64,000 nucleotides of DNA from Augochlora pura. Lineage: Eukaryota > Arthropoda > Insecta > Hymenoptera > Halictidae. Positions within the stretch are counted from its first letter, which is position 1, and every line of letters begins with the position of its first letter. The notes under the pieces were generated by a model, which saw nothing but the letters and a program-made list of their open reading frames with translations, was not told the DNA's origin and did not search any database. Position numbers and translations under genes: made by a program. This document shows positions 1 through 13,000 of this stretch, piece after piece. Location: the NCBI RefSeq assembly GCF_028453695.1, contig NC_135775.1, positions 8,758,046-8,822,045 of the forward strand, written 5' to 3'.

Positions 1-3000
1 CCCATAAAGTTTCCGGGGCTGCGCTTTCGCCTAGCGCGCGGGTCACCTCGCCGGCCAAGTAATTTTCTATGTAATACCGGTTTTTTTTTCTTTCTCATAT
101 TAATCAATGAAGACGTAAATCTGCATAAACGTAAGCGGTGTAATGGCGGCTATGAGCTTTATCGCCGCCGAGTTTTTATACAGTCGTTGCGAGTAATGCT
201 AGTTATTAAATCGCCGGGGCGACACGGAGAACTAAGTGGCTATTTCGTTTTCTTGAACACTTTCGTTTTATCTTGGCCGTGGAAAATTGAAACGGTCGCG
301 ACAGGGAGAGGCTGTTGCGAGTCGGTAACTGATGGTAAAATGGTACTTCGGGATAGTTGATTATTAACGCAGGAAAGTTCGCGTAAAATGTATGCTGGGC
401 GTGCCTTATAGAAAATTGTTATATTTATTGTACGTTGTCTCACTATTTTCAGAATAATTTTATCGATTTTATATGGGGAACTCTTGGTAAGACTGGCGTT
501 ATAAAAATTGTCACGCGAGTATAATTTATAGGACAACAAGTAAAAGGGTTCTAAGCACCAGATGGATCTTCAAGGCGTGAGTCATGTCTATTCGCGGTAA
601 TACAAGTAATAATTAAAACGTATTACATTTCTTAAAAAACCTAACACCAAATCTTGTCAATAATAATAATAAGCAAGAAACACATTAATATATATACAAT
701 GAATTAAATTTCAACATAGAAATAGTAGCGATAATGAAAATAAGAATATAATAAATAATATAACAAAAAATAAGTTATATAATAAAAAATATGAAAGGGT
801 TCGTACGTTGTGATTCAAAACAAAAATTAAATCACATGTCTGTGACTACTTTGTATTTACTAATACAAACTTAGCATGTCTAATATTATTATTATAATTA
901 ATATGACAATTGCGTCTATATGAGAACTTACTTACTTCCAATATCACAATTTGCCCACTTTCTCTGTCAATTAAGGAAAAGAATCTTCGAGCGTAAAGAT
1001 TTCTAGGTAACAGAATTGCGTTCGATCTTGTAACGGCACGTCGATAAAAACGTGGAATGAGACCGTAGCTTGACGCATAAATTATGTGGCATACGTTGAA
1101 CGCCTTAATTTATTGCTGAATTACGTGCAATTTAAATGCCCCGCGTCGATCACGTGTACGTATGTAGCCTCGGCCGAGAATCGATTTACGCAAACTGCCA
1201 GGCGATGCACGTGCATAAATTCATAATTGGTGTTTTGACCCGAAAAGAATGTTTCGAACAAGTAAAATACTTGGTGCTCCTCTCAATGAACGAGAAACAA
1301 GAAGACGGACGCTGCCTTTTTACACGGAGGAACGAATCGATTTTTCGATCTCATTCGTTCGTTCGCACCTTGTTACATTACGGAAATGCATATTTTAAAC
1401 TGACGTAGCAAAAGAGTACAATCGAATGTAACTTTTAGACGATAACATTGATTGCCGATAACGATATTGACAATACCATTGTTACAGATTTACTGATTTT
1501 CACGGAGAGGTATTTGTTTCAATAAGTCAATCAAAGTGAGAATTATTCCGCGTAGCGATGAGATAATTATACTTACCACAGATGGAAATAATAAGTAGCA
1601 TTAATGAAGCGAATAGAGTGTTACAAGATCCTTTTGATACTAAATTCTGCGATTCCAGTAATATTTCTGTTCGAATACAAAGCACGTTCAACAAGATTAA
1701 CATTCCTCCGTAGATATCTCTCCTCGTTTTAATCGGTTCAAAGAAATTGTTGTCATGCTACAAATATTATTGCTATTGGAATATTTTCCGGTACGGGTGC
1801 ATTGCCTGTGAAGTAATTTTACCACGCTTCCAGTAACATTCTCCAATCAATTTTAATTTACAGTCCTCGACGAGTTAACTCGTTGTTATCGATTATATGC
1901 TTCAACTGGATTTTCTGCAACATAATATAATCCGTGATTCGGCTTTCCTATCGATCGCAGCGCGGTGATAAATAAAAAGTTAATAAAGAACCGGAAAGCC
2001 AGACAGGAGTTAATGCTCATCCGAAACTCCAACCGAAGTTCATAGTGTTCCTATTAGGTTCGAAGGCTCACAGACATCTTCGACGTAAGACGCTTTCATC
2101 TAAGTGGCGTGATAACACTCGTGACTGGAATTCCCTTAAATATTTGGTAGAATATTGAGGGATGTGCATTTCGCCTGCTTGTTGCTTTTCTAACTTCGAA
2201 CCGACGTCTGCGTGCCTCGAATACCACGTTCCCTGCAGAAAATTTTGGTTTAATGTCGTCCTAAAACCCACGGCTACTCGCTGCTTGTAATGCCTCGGCA
2301 TTACCAAATTTCACCAGGTATTTTTTTAATAACAACTGTTACAAAATATTTCGTACAGTTTTCAATGCACAAATAATCCACGTTCGTCGAAAATGAACAT
2401 TTTATTTAATTTTACACGCGATCGTTAAATGCAAAGAATTCTTCTGTATTTTTAAAATGTATTATTATTTTATGATATTAACGGTTTTATAAACAAATGC
2501 GTGAAACAGTGAGAAATTGCTTAAAATGTATAAATTACTATGCTTTGTAATACGTTGAGATGCAAAGATGCGCGAGGCTGATGGTAAACGTGTTAAATAA
2601 GGGGCGTTTTTTGATATTAAGGAAGGATTAATAAGACCGTAGGGGAGATCTATTTTAATAATCGCGCTGCGTAAAATATTTGGCGTTTCACGTATACTTT
2701 CTCCTCGGCGAAGACGTCAATATTCATAAAAGGACCCAGAAGATGCTCTACAGGGAAGCACTTTTATCTGAGCATCGTGACTAGAATGTTTGTGCCGTTC
2801 GCTTCCAATATCGAAGATCACGCGGTTAAAGCTAAGTATATTACATCTAGTGAAATTCAAGCTGGATATTTTATACCTCGCAGTCCTCTGTGTACGTAAC
2901 GAGTGCTACCAACAGATCTAATAAAATCTACTAACAATCTAAATTATTTACAACCGAATAGCACGCGACAATTTATATTCCCTTAAATTTTTAACAAAAA

Positions 3001-4016
3001 ATCTCGCTTATATAAAATTGTAAACTCTGATATTGATTGCAATATTTAGGTATTTCACTCAATTTTTCAACAAACGTATTAGCTACGGAATTTCGTAACC
3101 AAAGAGACTAGTTTCTAAAAACCGAATGATCGTATAAAAACCAAGCAATTCGTAGGCTTGTTAAATTATTTCTAGAGAAGGAACTAATTAAATTGTTCTT
3201 ATGCGTGGCCAGTTGACGAAGTGAATTCATAAATGAATTAAGCTGGCCAAGCAATTCGCCTAAGTTAATTTGCCGGAGAAAATAAAAAGAACTTCTGTAA
3301 TTTCGGCTGCTACGTTTTATTGTAAACAAGGCGCAGACGCTACCCCGAAACGCAAGTGCAGGATGCAAGTGCAGGTGCAAAGGCTGAATTCAGAATTCAA
3401 TTACTCGCTGACGGGAATACGTCCTCTATTCATACTAATTTGCCTCGTCTGTGTTTAGTTAACGCATCCTAATTCTGTTTCACCGAACTCGATTATTTCG
3501 CAGGCGTAAAAAAGCTGAAATTGAGGGGAAAAATCGGGCAGGGATTAACAAGTGTTAGGGATTTGTTAGCTGCGATATTTCATGTTAACGCTACAAATTG
3601 TTCGTTGTAAAGTGAAACAGTGAATATCGCAAGAGAAAACTAATTGAAGAGATCGACAAATTGCTTTGTGAAGTTCAAAATAATAAGAAATTGGAGCATC
3701 AGCCACTTGAAGAGAGTACTGATCCTTAATTAGACTGCGGATTTTATGCATTTAAACAAAGAAATTCGAACAATCTAAGAATATTATTACATCTTCTATT
3801 CATTCAGATTATTAACAGAAATTGTTAACAGAAGAAATAAATAATTTCCAAATCGATGGCAAGAAGGAGAGGTTAAATAAATATATTTCTGTTAACAATT
3901 TGAATGAATCGGGGCAATGTATATAATACGCAAAATTCTGCATAAAGATGCGCAGTCTAAATGTTCTACAAACTGCACAAAAGTGAAGTAATCGTTCTTC
4001 TTCCCGCTTGTTACAG
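1..4016. other. Presumed intron or upstream DNA of the SASH-like gene
   Basis: AT-rich, with no recognisable exon, RNA gene or repeat. Short open frames lack domains or codon bias. Confidence 0.5.
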
Positions 4017-7000
4017 GTGGACACGCCAGACAGCGTACTGCAGAGTGGTTTGGGTTTAAGAAAAGATATGGGGAACACGATTCTACGTTCTATGGTAGAT
4101 CCCAAAGACTACGACCGACTAAGATGCCTACAGATGAACGGCAGTCAGCCGAACAGCTTCGAGGAGACTATACACAGGGTATGATTTCATTGCTAAATTA
4201 AAGTAAACATTATAGATCGCGTTCTGGATGCTACAGCCTAGGCTAGAATAAATATTGATGCATCTCGTCGCGTACATAGCAGAATCCTGATTCTAGAGTC
4301 TGGCTATAGGATAAGCTTTTCAGATAATTGAACAACGAATATTTCTTCCATATATGGACACGTACTAATAAAAATTTAATTCTACCATAATAATTTTAAA
4401 TTACTATTATTTTTGTAACAAATGTTATTTTAAATATTATTAATAACAAAAGTTTTGTTACAATCTAATTCGCAAGACCATCGATATTTGAAAAGGATAC
4501 AATGAAATTATATTTGCATCAGAGACAATTAGTATGTTTCACGTTGGAAATACAAAATTTATGCGAATAACATGATCGTGTTCGCGGTTAAACAAGTTTA
4601 TTTCTAGATCTGAACAGAAACATCGATTTAATTTCACGGTAGGACACGGTGGCAACTAATGAAATACAAAGCCATCGATGCGAAAATGGAAAGTGTGCGT
4701 TGAAACATACGACGGAATTGACTAAATCGATGAATCGCGGCACGCGTGGCCGTGGTTCATTAAAACTGTAGAATTTCCGAGCAGCTCGCTTCATCGCAAG
4801 ATCCGCGATAATTACTCTCCGCGAAGGTTTCAGTTCCCTTCGCGCGGGGAACCGTGGCAAAAGAATTGAAGGCTGCGGCTTCCACATATTCGTTACCCGC
4901 TCGCCGTTGTTCCCCCGCGCAGCGACCGACATATTATTTGCCGTCACTTTCCAGATGTTGGTTGATGACAATTGACCGGCTGTTTATACTTCTTTGTATT
5001 TTGCAGCTCAAGGTTCAAGAGGAGCTGAGAAAGAAGGAGAGATTTCACCGGGAACACGAGGAGGTGAGTACAGTTCAAATTAAAGCCCATCCGCGCGGTT
5101 TTATAATTCGCTAATGAAATTATGCGAGTCCTACCCGGCGTAGAAGTGCAGGTACTATATGTTTATAAAAAATTCAACGAACGCGAATGCGGCAAACAGA
5201 CCGATTTAATTATCAGTTTCCCTCGCGACCGCATTGTCCTGTCTTAAAATGAGAAATTTAAAGTATAAACATTTCGCCGTAGATAAAACTCGCGAGCGCG
5301 AACCGGGCATTAATTAATATAAACATTGACGAATGCGTGCGACGATAAAATTTTCCGGGGCAAACGATATTTCGACCGTCCAGAAAAGTGCGAACTTTAA
5401 TTTCAATAGATACGCTATTATGCTGCCGCGAACGTAAATAACAGCGGACGTATCTGCGACGATGTATGCGTGTAACACACGGGCGTGCGAACATATTCCG
5501 TCGAAATCAACTGCAGTAAAACACGTGCATTGCATATTTAGTGCATTCGACAGCGCGCGTAAAATCACGATAAATCACGTGAATTATCAATGTAATTTCA
5601 CCGTTTCCTTCCACTACAATATTTTTTTTTAGAGTGACCGCAATGAACGTTCTATATTAATTGCTCTCTTGTTTTAAATAATAGCGGTATTTGCAACAAC
5701 GAAGCTACCATATTCTTCCCCTGCAGATAAAAAAAAGAACTAAAGCAAGGGGAAGTTTAAAATGTTACGATACATTCTTTTCATCTTCTGTTTCTTGCGA
5801 TTAATAGGCAATTTTTACTCTGTACTATTGTTACTATTTCTACGATACTTATTTACATTAGATTATATTTATTTTCGTGGCAAACATACCTTTTTTGGTT
5901 ACGGTATTTTTTGTTTTCTTAATATTTTTAATAGATTACCCTTTATTTCTTATTCCTCCTTTTTCTCTGAATTTTCGAATTATTAGGTTTTACAAAATTT
6001 TTATAATTTTTTTCCGAAACTTAACCAAATTACATCAAACAACTTCATTACATAACGCTCGGGTATACACGACTCTTTCGGTGGGCGCTAAGAGGATTAA
6101 ATAAATCAATGTAAAAGACAAACATTGTACATACGAACGGTAAACTTTGAGCAAATTATTGTCATTGAACCAGCTATAATTTACAAAAAGAGAAATCGCG
6201 CAACAACAAACCTGGCTTCATTTTAAAGCTTAATGTTCCTTCTCTGACACTCTGTAAACAATCTTTTTCTAAAACGTTTCTGCACGATACAGTAAGTAAA
6301 AAATTCGAGACCCAATTTTGCCACAAAACTGGTCGTTTAAGAAATACATCAAAGTCACTTGTACGCCCATCAAGCATTACCCGCGCCAAGAAAATGGTGG
6401 AAAACAAAGTAACGCCGCAATCTCCGCAACGAGGCGATGATTCGATAGCGAGCCTTCGGTTTACAGCGTTGTAAATTATTCGTAAAGGTGTTCGGCGAGT
6501 GACAATTTCTTTTATCAGGCCGGGTAATCATGACAAGAGAAAACCTATCTCGATTAAACCAATCTGTGCTCCAGCTCGTTTATTTCCCTCCTTCAATTCC
6601 CCGGTGCATTCCCCGGATCATCGACAACCCCCTTTCTCGTCGTTCGACCAATATTGGCTCCGCGAGCCATTGTTTTTATCCGATACAATCCCCCCCCCCC
6701 CCCCCTCTCTGCCTCTGCCTCTGCCCTCGATCCGCGGCCTCCGAGAGAGACCGTTGCTCGACAAAATTCTCACAAGAAGAAAATTTGCATGTGTGCAGGC
6801 AAACGCTATCACTTCGCTCCCGGTCCCCTTCGCCCACGCTTATTCTTCCTCACTCGGTGCATTTTCGACAGTCGCCGGCCGTCCCGCTCTCTCGTTTCGG
6901 GGACCGTCGACTGTCTATCTCGCGCCATACCAATACCTCTTATTATGCAAAGCATCCGGAGATCAGCACGATATCATCATAATCGTCAATGTGTACCGCG

Positions 7001-10000
7001 ACATTACGCTCGGAATTTCTTATGCGCAATCGCACGGCATCGCCAGCAGCGTTATTCTCCCCTCTCTCTCTCTCTCTTTCCCTCTTTCCCTCTTTCCCTC
7101 TTTCCCTCCTTCTCCCTTCCGCCATACCTCTTTTCCTCTTGATCTCTCTCCTACGCTCCCGTGTTCCTTCCACCGACGGTTTCGTTTCTCCAGATTTCTT
7201 TCCTACTTTTTGTTTCGCCGCGAGTGCGTGCGCCTTCGACCGTAGATACCCTCGGATGCTCCCGCCTGATTTTCGGTATCGGGGAACTGCTAACCGTTCC
7301 CCGATCCTTGTTGCGTTTTAACTCTCGTTCCGCTCCAGGCGGCAGTCTAATCTAGAAACGTGATATTTTAAGCTCCTCGATTTTTCTCCCCCCCCCCCCC
7401 CCCCCCCCATGAAATTACGGAAGTTCCCTTGGCTCGTCGAACTTCCGACCGATCCTCTTTGATTGCGTTCGGGGAACGATCGCTGATTTTTAGACGCGCC
7501 GGGAATCGAAACCGCGCGAACACTTTTCCCGGTCGTGATTCCAGCGATCGCTCGTTCGCGGACGGTTTTAGGGGGCAGCTTACGAGTAACGTGGATTTCT
7601 GCGCGTAATTCGCCCGGATTAAACGTGCATAATCGTAACGGGAGACGGGGCTTTATGAGGATTTTAATTTTCATAGATCATTTTAGAGGCGGTAGTTAAC
7701 CTCTGCCGCCTGCGGTTACGAGCCATTCGAGTTTTCTGTCGCAAGGCAAGGTGAATATCGTAGACAGATCGTGGATAGTGTGAGAAAATTGATTGGTGAA
7801 AATGGTAAAAAATTTAGAAATATTGAGAAAAGAATATCTATAGTTTATTAGATTTTATATGTAAAGATTAGGACTTTAAGACTTTTAGGACTTTTAACCT
7901 TTTCGATACTACGCGCCACTATAGTGGCTTTCGCGAATGGCTCGTGCTTTACTCAATTGTTTTATTATTTATTAAAGCAAACAATTAAAGTGAAAGTGTG
8001 TATATACAATATATTAAGAAAAGAATATATGTTATTAGTACTATATATAGATATCCGGAAAAAATATATATTAAGAGAAAATCGTAATTTAGTTACGAAA
8101 AACTTTATTTGCGCAAAATCCTGGCGTACCTAAAAGGTTAATATAAAGATTAGGTGTATCGAATTGTCCCCGTCGATTTTTATTTACGAGTAATGTTCGG
8201 TTCGATTGATGCCACAGGCTAATAAAGATCCATCGCTTTCGCGTGAATTATTATTGGTGGAGTTTCATCGATGACAAGCGATTGAGAACAGACCCACCGA
8301 ATTGTTTTATGGCTCTTTATGAGAGTGAACCGTTCTCGACGGAGGCCCGGGCGACCCAGGCATTTTTCATTTCTAAATCAGAAACCGGACCGTGGGGTTG
8401 CTACCTATATTTTCTGTATCTCTGTAGTTCCGTCATACATCATTATCATTTATTTTACTGGATACGCGAATATTCCGGAGTGTAACTTTTAATTCTTAAT
8501 AAAGTACATTTAAGTTTTAATTCAATTTGCAATAATTATGATTATCATTATTAACATTATTAACTACCACATCCTCTTAAAAGTATTAAAAGAAGAAATG
8601 AATTTCTGTTCGAATGCAAGCGTCCAAATACTTCTGTGTAATAAACAAAGCGTCTTGTTTCATGCATTTGTGTCAGGATACTTCCCAGGGAATTGTTCTT
8701 TCAGTTCTTGCAGTTAATGTAGAGCACTCATATTATATATCATTAAATATGAAACACATAGATTTTATAATAAACTTATAGTACAAGGTATACGTTTCAT
8801 ACTTAATGACCTAATATCTCGCGCAATAATCAGCAGAAAGTAATAAGTTGATCATAGATTTTTCATGCACTTATGAGAAAATTGTATACGTGAGGTAGAA
8901 AATGTTAGTAAAAACATTGTAAAAATTAACGAGTGACGTTCTAGCTTTTTCAGTTTTCTACATTTAGAAGAATAGATGAATTTCTCTTCAAATACAAGCG
9001 TCGAAACACATGTTTTCCAGGAGATCTTTCTCGTCTGCATAATTGCAACTTCTTGCACTTAACATAGAAATCTTCTATTTGCAAAAGCTCATAAGTAGGT
9101 TATGGATTTCACATATCCCTGAGAAAGCTATTGTGTGAGGATACAAAACGCTGGAGGTTTCAGAAGAAGTTGCATTCTTGTGTTCCTCGATGCCCGAAAA
9201 GTAGAAGCATCGTGTTTCGCGCATTTGTGAATACTTCAGGCATGTTCCCAGAAAATAGTTCTTATCTTTGCGACTTCTTGTAGTTAGCATAGAAAACTTC
9301 TGCCTCGCCTAAGAATCCACAGAAAGTCGTGAGCTCTCGATAGCACGGAACTTCGGGAAAGCCGTGTACACGAGCGATACCTTCAACCGTTCGATTTCAC
9401 TCGAGAAAATTTGGATCTCGCGCAAAGATCCGCGGCACCGTGGCGATCGTCCAAACGCTTCGGCGGCCCGTCGAGGACCTCCATTAAAATTTCAGCTCCG
9501 ACATCCGCAAGGTTGAGACGCCGCATCGCGTCCGTATCGCAATCCATCGCCGCGAATATTTTCGGCCGCTCTGCCGGGGATCGTTTCCGCGGAGCGGGTC
9601 GTCCACAGTAATGGCAAACGAGTTTCGAATTAACTCTCTGCCGTTCTCTTTCTCTCCCTCTCTCTCTTTCTCTCTCTTCACGAGAACGAACGATTCCGGT
9701 TGCGCGTTGCAATGGGCGAAAAAGTTCACCGGGTCCTTTCAAAAAAATGTTAAGGGAGCAGAAAAGGTTCCATAAAAATTGGCCGAAACTACCTATTCCG
9801 GCCGCAGGCTAGCCAGCGAGACAGAAAAAAGCCAGATGGAAATAAAGCGAACAGTTTCCTTTGAGTCTGCGAGCAATATGTAAATAAAGGCCCCGGTATC
9901 CGTGTAAAAGTTTTAGTGTCACTTCCTCCTCCGCAGGTTTACTGCTCCCTGGAGGGAAACCCGCCTTTCTTCTCTGTTCTCCGCCTTCTATTCTCGCCGC

Positions 10001-13000
10001 TATCCGGCTGACTTCTCTTTTGCACAAGAAACTGCGGGATCATCCCACGGGCAACCACTTGACCATCTATCCCTCCGTATCGTCCTTTCCAGCTCTCCTT
10101 TTCCCGCTACCGTCCTCCGCTTCTGCTTCTCCGCCGCTCCGCCGTCCTCTTCTTCGTCTGGCGATTAATGTACGCAAGTTCCACGCTTCTACATATTTAT
10201 TAGCTATCTCCCGGCAAATCGACGAGCAACGCCGCGGAGATTAATGGCAAGTATAATTATGATTCATTTGTTTTGGCTAAATGCTCGCCGGTCGCGGACG
10301 TTCAATGTTTGGACTGCCTGTCGAAATAATGGACACCAGATTTATTCCTTTCGTAATTCTTCCGGAGTATCAGAGATACTACTATGTCTACTTCATGTGA
10401 GAAATACCTGAAGAAATGAAATCTTATTGTTTTAAAGCAGGAGAAATTTGTAGACTGAAACTGAAATGTGGAATATTGGATATTAAAATAATATCAAGTT
10501 AATGTAAAAATAATCACGTCTTATTAAAATTATTTAAGAACGATTTATTCCTTTCGTAATTCTTCCGGAGTATCAGAGATACTACTATATCTACTTCATG
10601 TGAGAAATACCTGAAGAAATGAAATCTTATTGTTTTAAAGCAGGAGAAATTTTTAGACTGAAACTGGAATGTGGAATATTGGATATTAAAATAATATCAA
10701 GTTAATGTAAAAATAATCACGTCTTATTAAAATTATTTAAGAACGAATCAACATTGGCTTCTATGTACTACAAGACGCCTTTTATTTTGCATAAAAATCC
10801 GTAATCTAGTTATGTGTTACATAGGAACAAGAGAAGGAATTTAAAGACTGAAACAGGAATGTAGAATATTAAAATTCGTCACATCCCTGGCAACGACGTG
10901 GAAATCAATTTTCCCACCGTAGAATTTTTGATGAATATTTCTACTGTACACTTTATTCTGCCACGCATTTTAATCGCACATTTTAATCGAATCCGTGATT
11001 TAATTTCAATTAGCGACTTATTTCGAATCGAAATAATCTTTTCAAAATATCCGGTGTTTTGTGCACAATGGTGGAAAAGTTTCTCAACGAGACCGATAGA
11101 CGGCGCACACTCGCATTCGAAGCGGAAACGCAAAATGGTCCTGCTACCAGTGGCTTGTTTACCGCTCTTTATGAGTTTTAATTGAACTTCCCGAGACCGG
11201 CTCGGCGAGGACGAGAATAATCAATCGAGAGTTTTTTTTTCTGAAGTTCGCCGCGTGTTGTCCACAAGTATGCATTACAAGGGACATTGAACGAGTCTCT
11301 CGTCCCTGTAGTCCACCCTTTGGTCCTCCTCGTCTTGAGTGGTCTCACGATGCGCCGCCACTTGTCATCGAAAATGCTCGAATACTTTCCAAAAATAAAA
11401 AAAGGAGTCGCTCGACATTTTTCAACCATATCATGAGTCCTCGAGAAATTCGTACACTGCAGTCTAGACTGCGGATCCCGTGGCACTTCAATGCCCGCGT
11501 TGTTGTCGCCGACAGTGAGATCCACAACAGAAGAAACAACATTCTCGATTTTCGAACGAGTTTTCGCTTATTTCATGTCGTATGTCTTGCTGAAATTTGT
11601 ACGGTTTGTGTTTTCGAACTTTTAAAAGAGTGAAGTTCTTGGACAGGACAATGCTGTCAAATTTAATCAGCAAAATTAGATTGTATCACTTATTTTGTTT
11701 TACAAATGACAAAAATCACAATTCTAATATTAAACCTACCGAGCACTGAATGTAACTAGTGTGTGTTGCTTTGTAATTATCACACTACTGTATTGAAATG
11801 TTCCGCCATTTGGATTATATTGTCTATATCCTAGCGTTTATTGAAAAATGGTTGTGGTAGTACCATTGTCAAAATATTCATAATTAACCAAAATTAATAG
11901 CATTTTATTTCACGTTATTTTGACGAGTCTATCATTATGCAGAAGGTTTATACAAATCCATAAAACAGTATTTGTGCATAGAAATTAATGTAACCATTGC
12001 CGCACAAAATGTGTCACTAATCAGATTATAGTTACAATAAAAAACCAGATGAGCCATTATTGCGCCGTGGAATAGTTCATCACACATTGCTCATTAATTT
12101 CGTTATCGCCGACGGGGCTGGGACTCCAGTTTGCCAAAGTAATTGGATGGAGCGAATTTTCTGAGCAGTCGAGCGACGACGGCGCGGTCGCCGATGTCCC
12201 CGATTAATGTACGCTTTAATCGAGTTATCGAAGAAACGTTCATTCCCATGATTGTTCTGTTTCAGATACTGAGGGACATTCGGCAGGGGCTAATGCAACT
12301 TGGACGGGACGGGCGAGGTCAGCTCCCTGGAGGTGAGTACATCAAGGAGCAACCTCTAGCTAGTTGTCGCCTCGTCGCTCTAGAACCTACGGCGTCTCCA
12401 CGAACTCGCTGTGTCATGTCCTTGGTCCTATTTCTGTGTGTGTGTGCGCACGGGTCCTGTCACAATACATAGGCGTGACCACCTTCGGCAAAACCTGCAC
12501 GCGCGCCAGCCGACGCGAGAATCGAAATCACGGAATGGTTGACACCTCGCGCATTTCCGAGGTCTCAGCACATCCTCGACAGACTAACTTCAAGTACACA
12601 GTCGATGAAAAGCGCTGTTTGGTCTATCGATTCGGTAGCCGCGTTCCGTTGACGTGGAATTTCACTGCTGTGTCACCTATATTTCGCTTGAATTGTTTAC
12701 TCAGTCTTGAAAATTCATTTCGGCGCTGACAGATCACCGTATCGATTACTCCAGGAATTTCGCCCGATATTTGTTTTACTATTTAATTTCTTTTGTCGCA
12801 AAATTGGTTATCAATGTGCTAACGCTTCAAGCTGAAACGTTACAATAAACGGTTCAAGTGATTTGCGAAATTCGCGAATCTCGTATAAAAGTCGCCCAAT
12901 TTAATTGAAAGTAAGAAATACTTCGTTTGCACTGGAATAAAATTAAAATTTGCAAATTAATTTGTCTCGGTCTTGTTGCATTTTGCGAATCCAAATTAAA

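Larger units (their letters stand above)
5064..12265 (+). other. Intron 2 of the SASH-like gene
   Basis: 7.2 kb holding the family A MITE, the 203-bp duplication, the 8.6-9.4 kb repeats, C homopolymers and a pyrimidine-rich stretch at 7050-7140. The longest frames at 6.5-7.3 kb are low-complexity Ser/Pro/Leu products of that pyrimidine tract. Confidence 0.7.

Noticed and set aside
6499..7355. Several overlapping long frames (up to 248 codons) on both strands
   Set aside because: They run through C and CT homopolymer/pyrimidine tracts and give Ser/Pro/Leu/Phe-rich or Arg/Glu-rich low-complexity products with no domain; they lie in an intron.
7924..8133. 69-codon plus-strand frame
   Set aside because: Falls wholly inside the TTAA MITE 7894-8141.
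11733..11760. Lone ATTAAACCTACCGAGC, like the end of the 44.4-kb element
   Set aside because: No matching right end within a few hundred bases, so no element was called.
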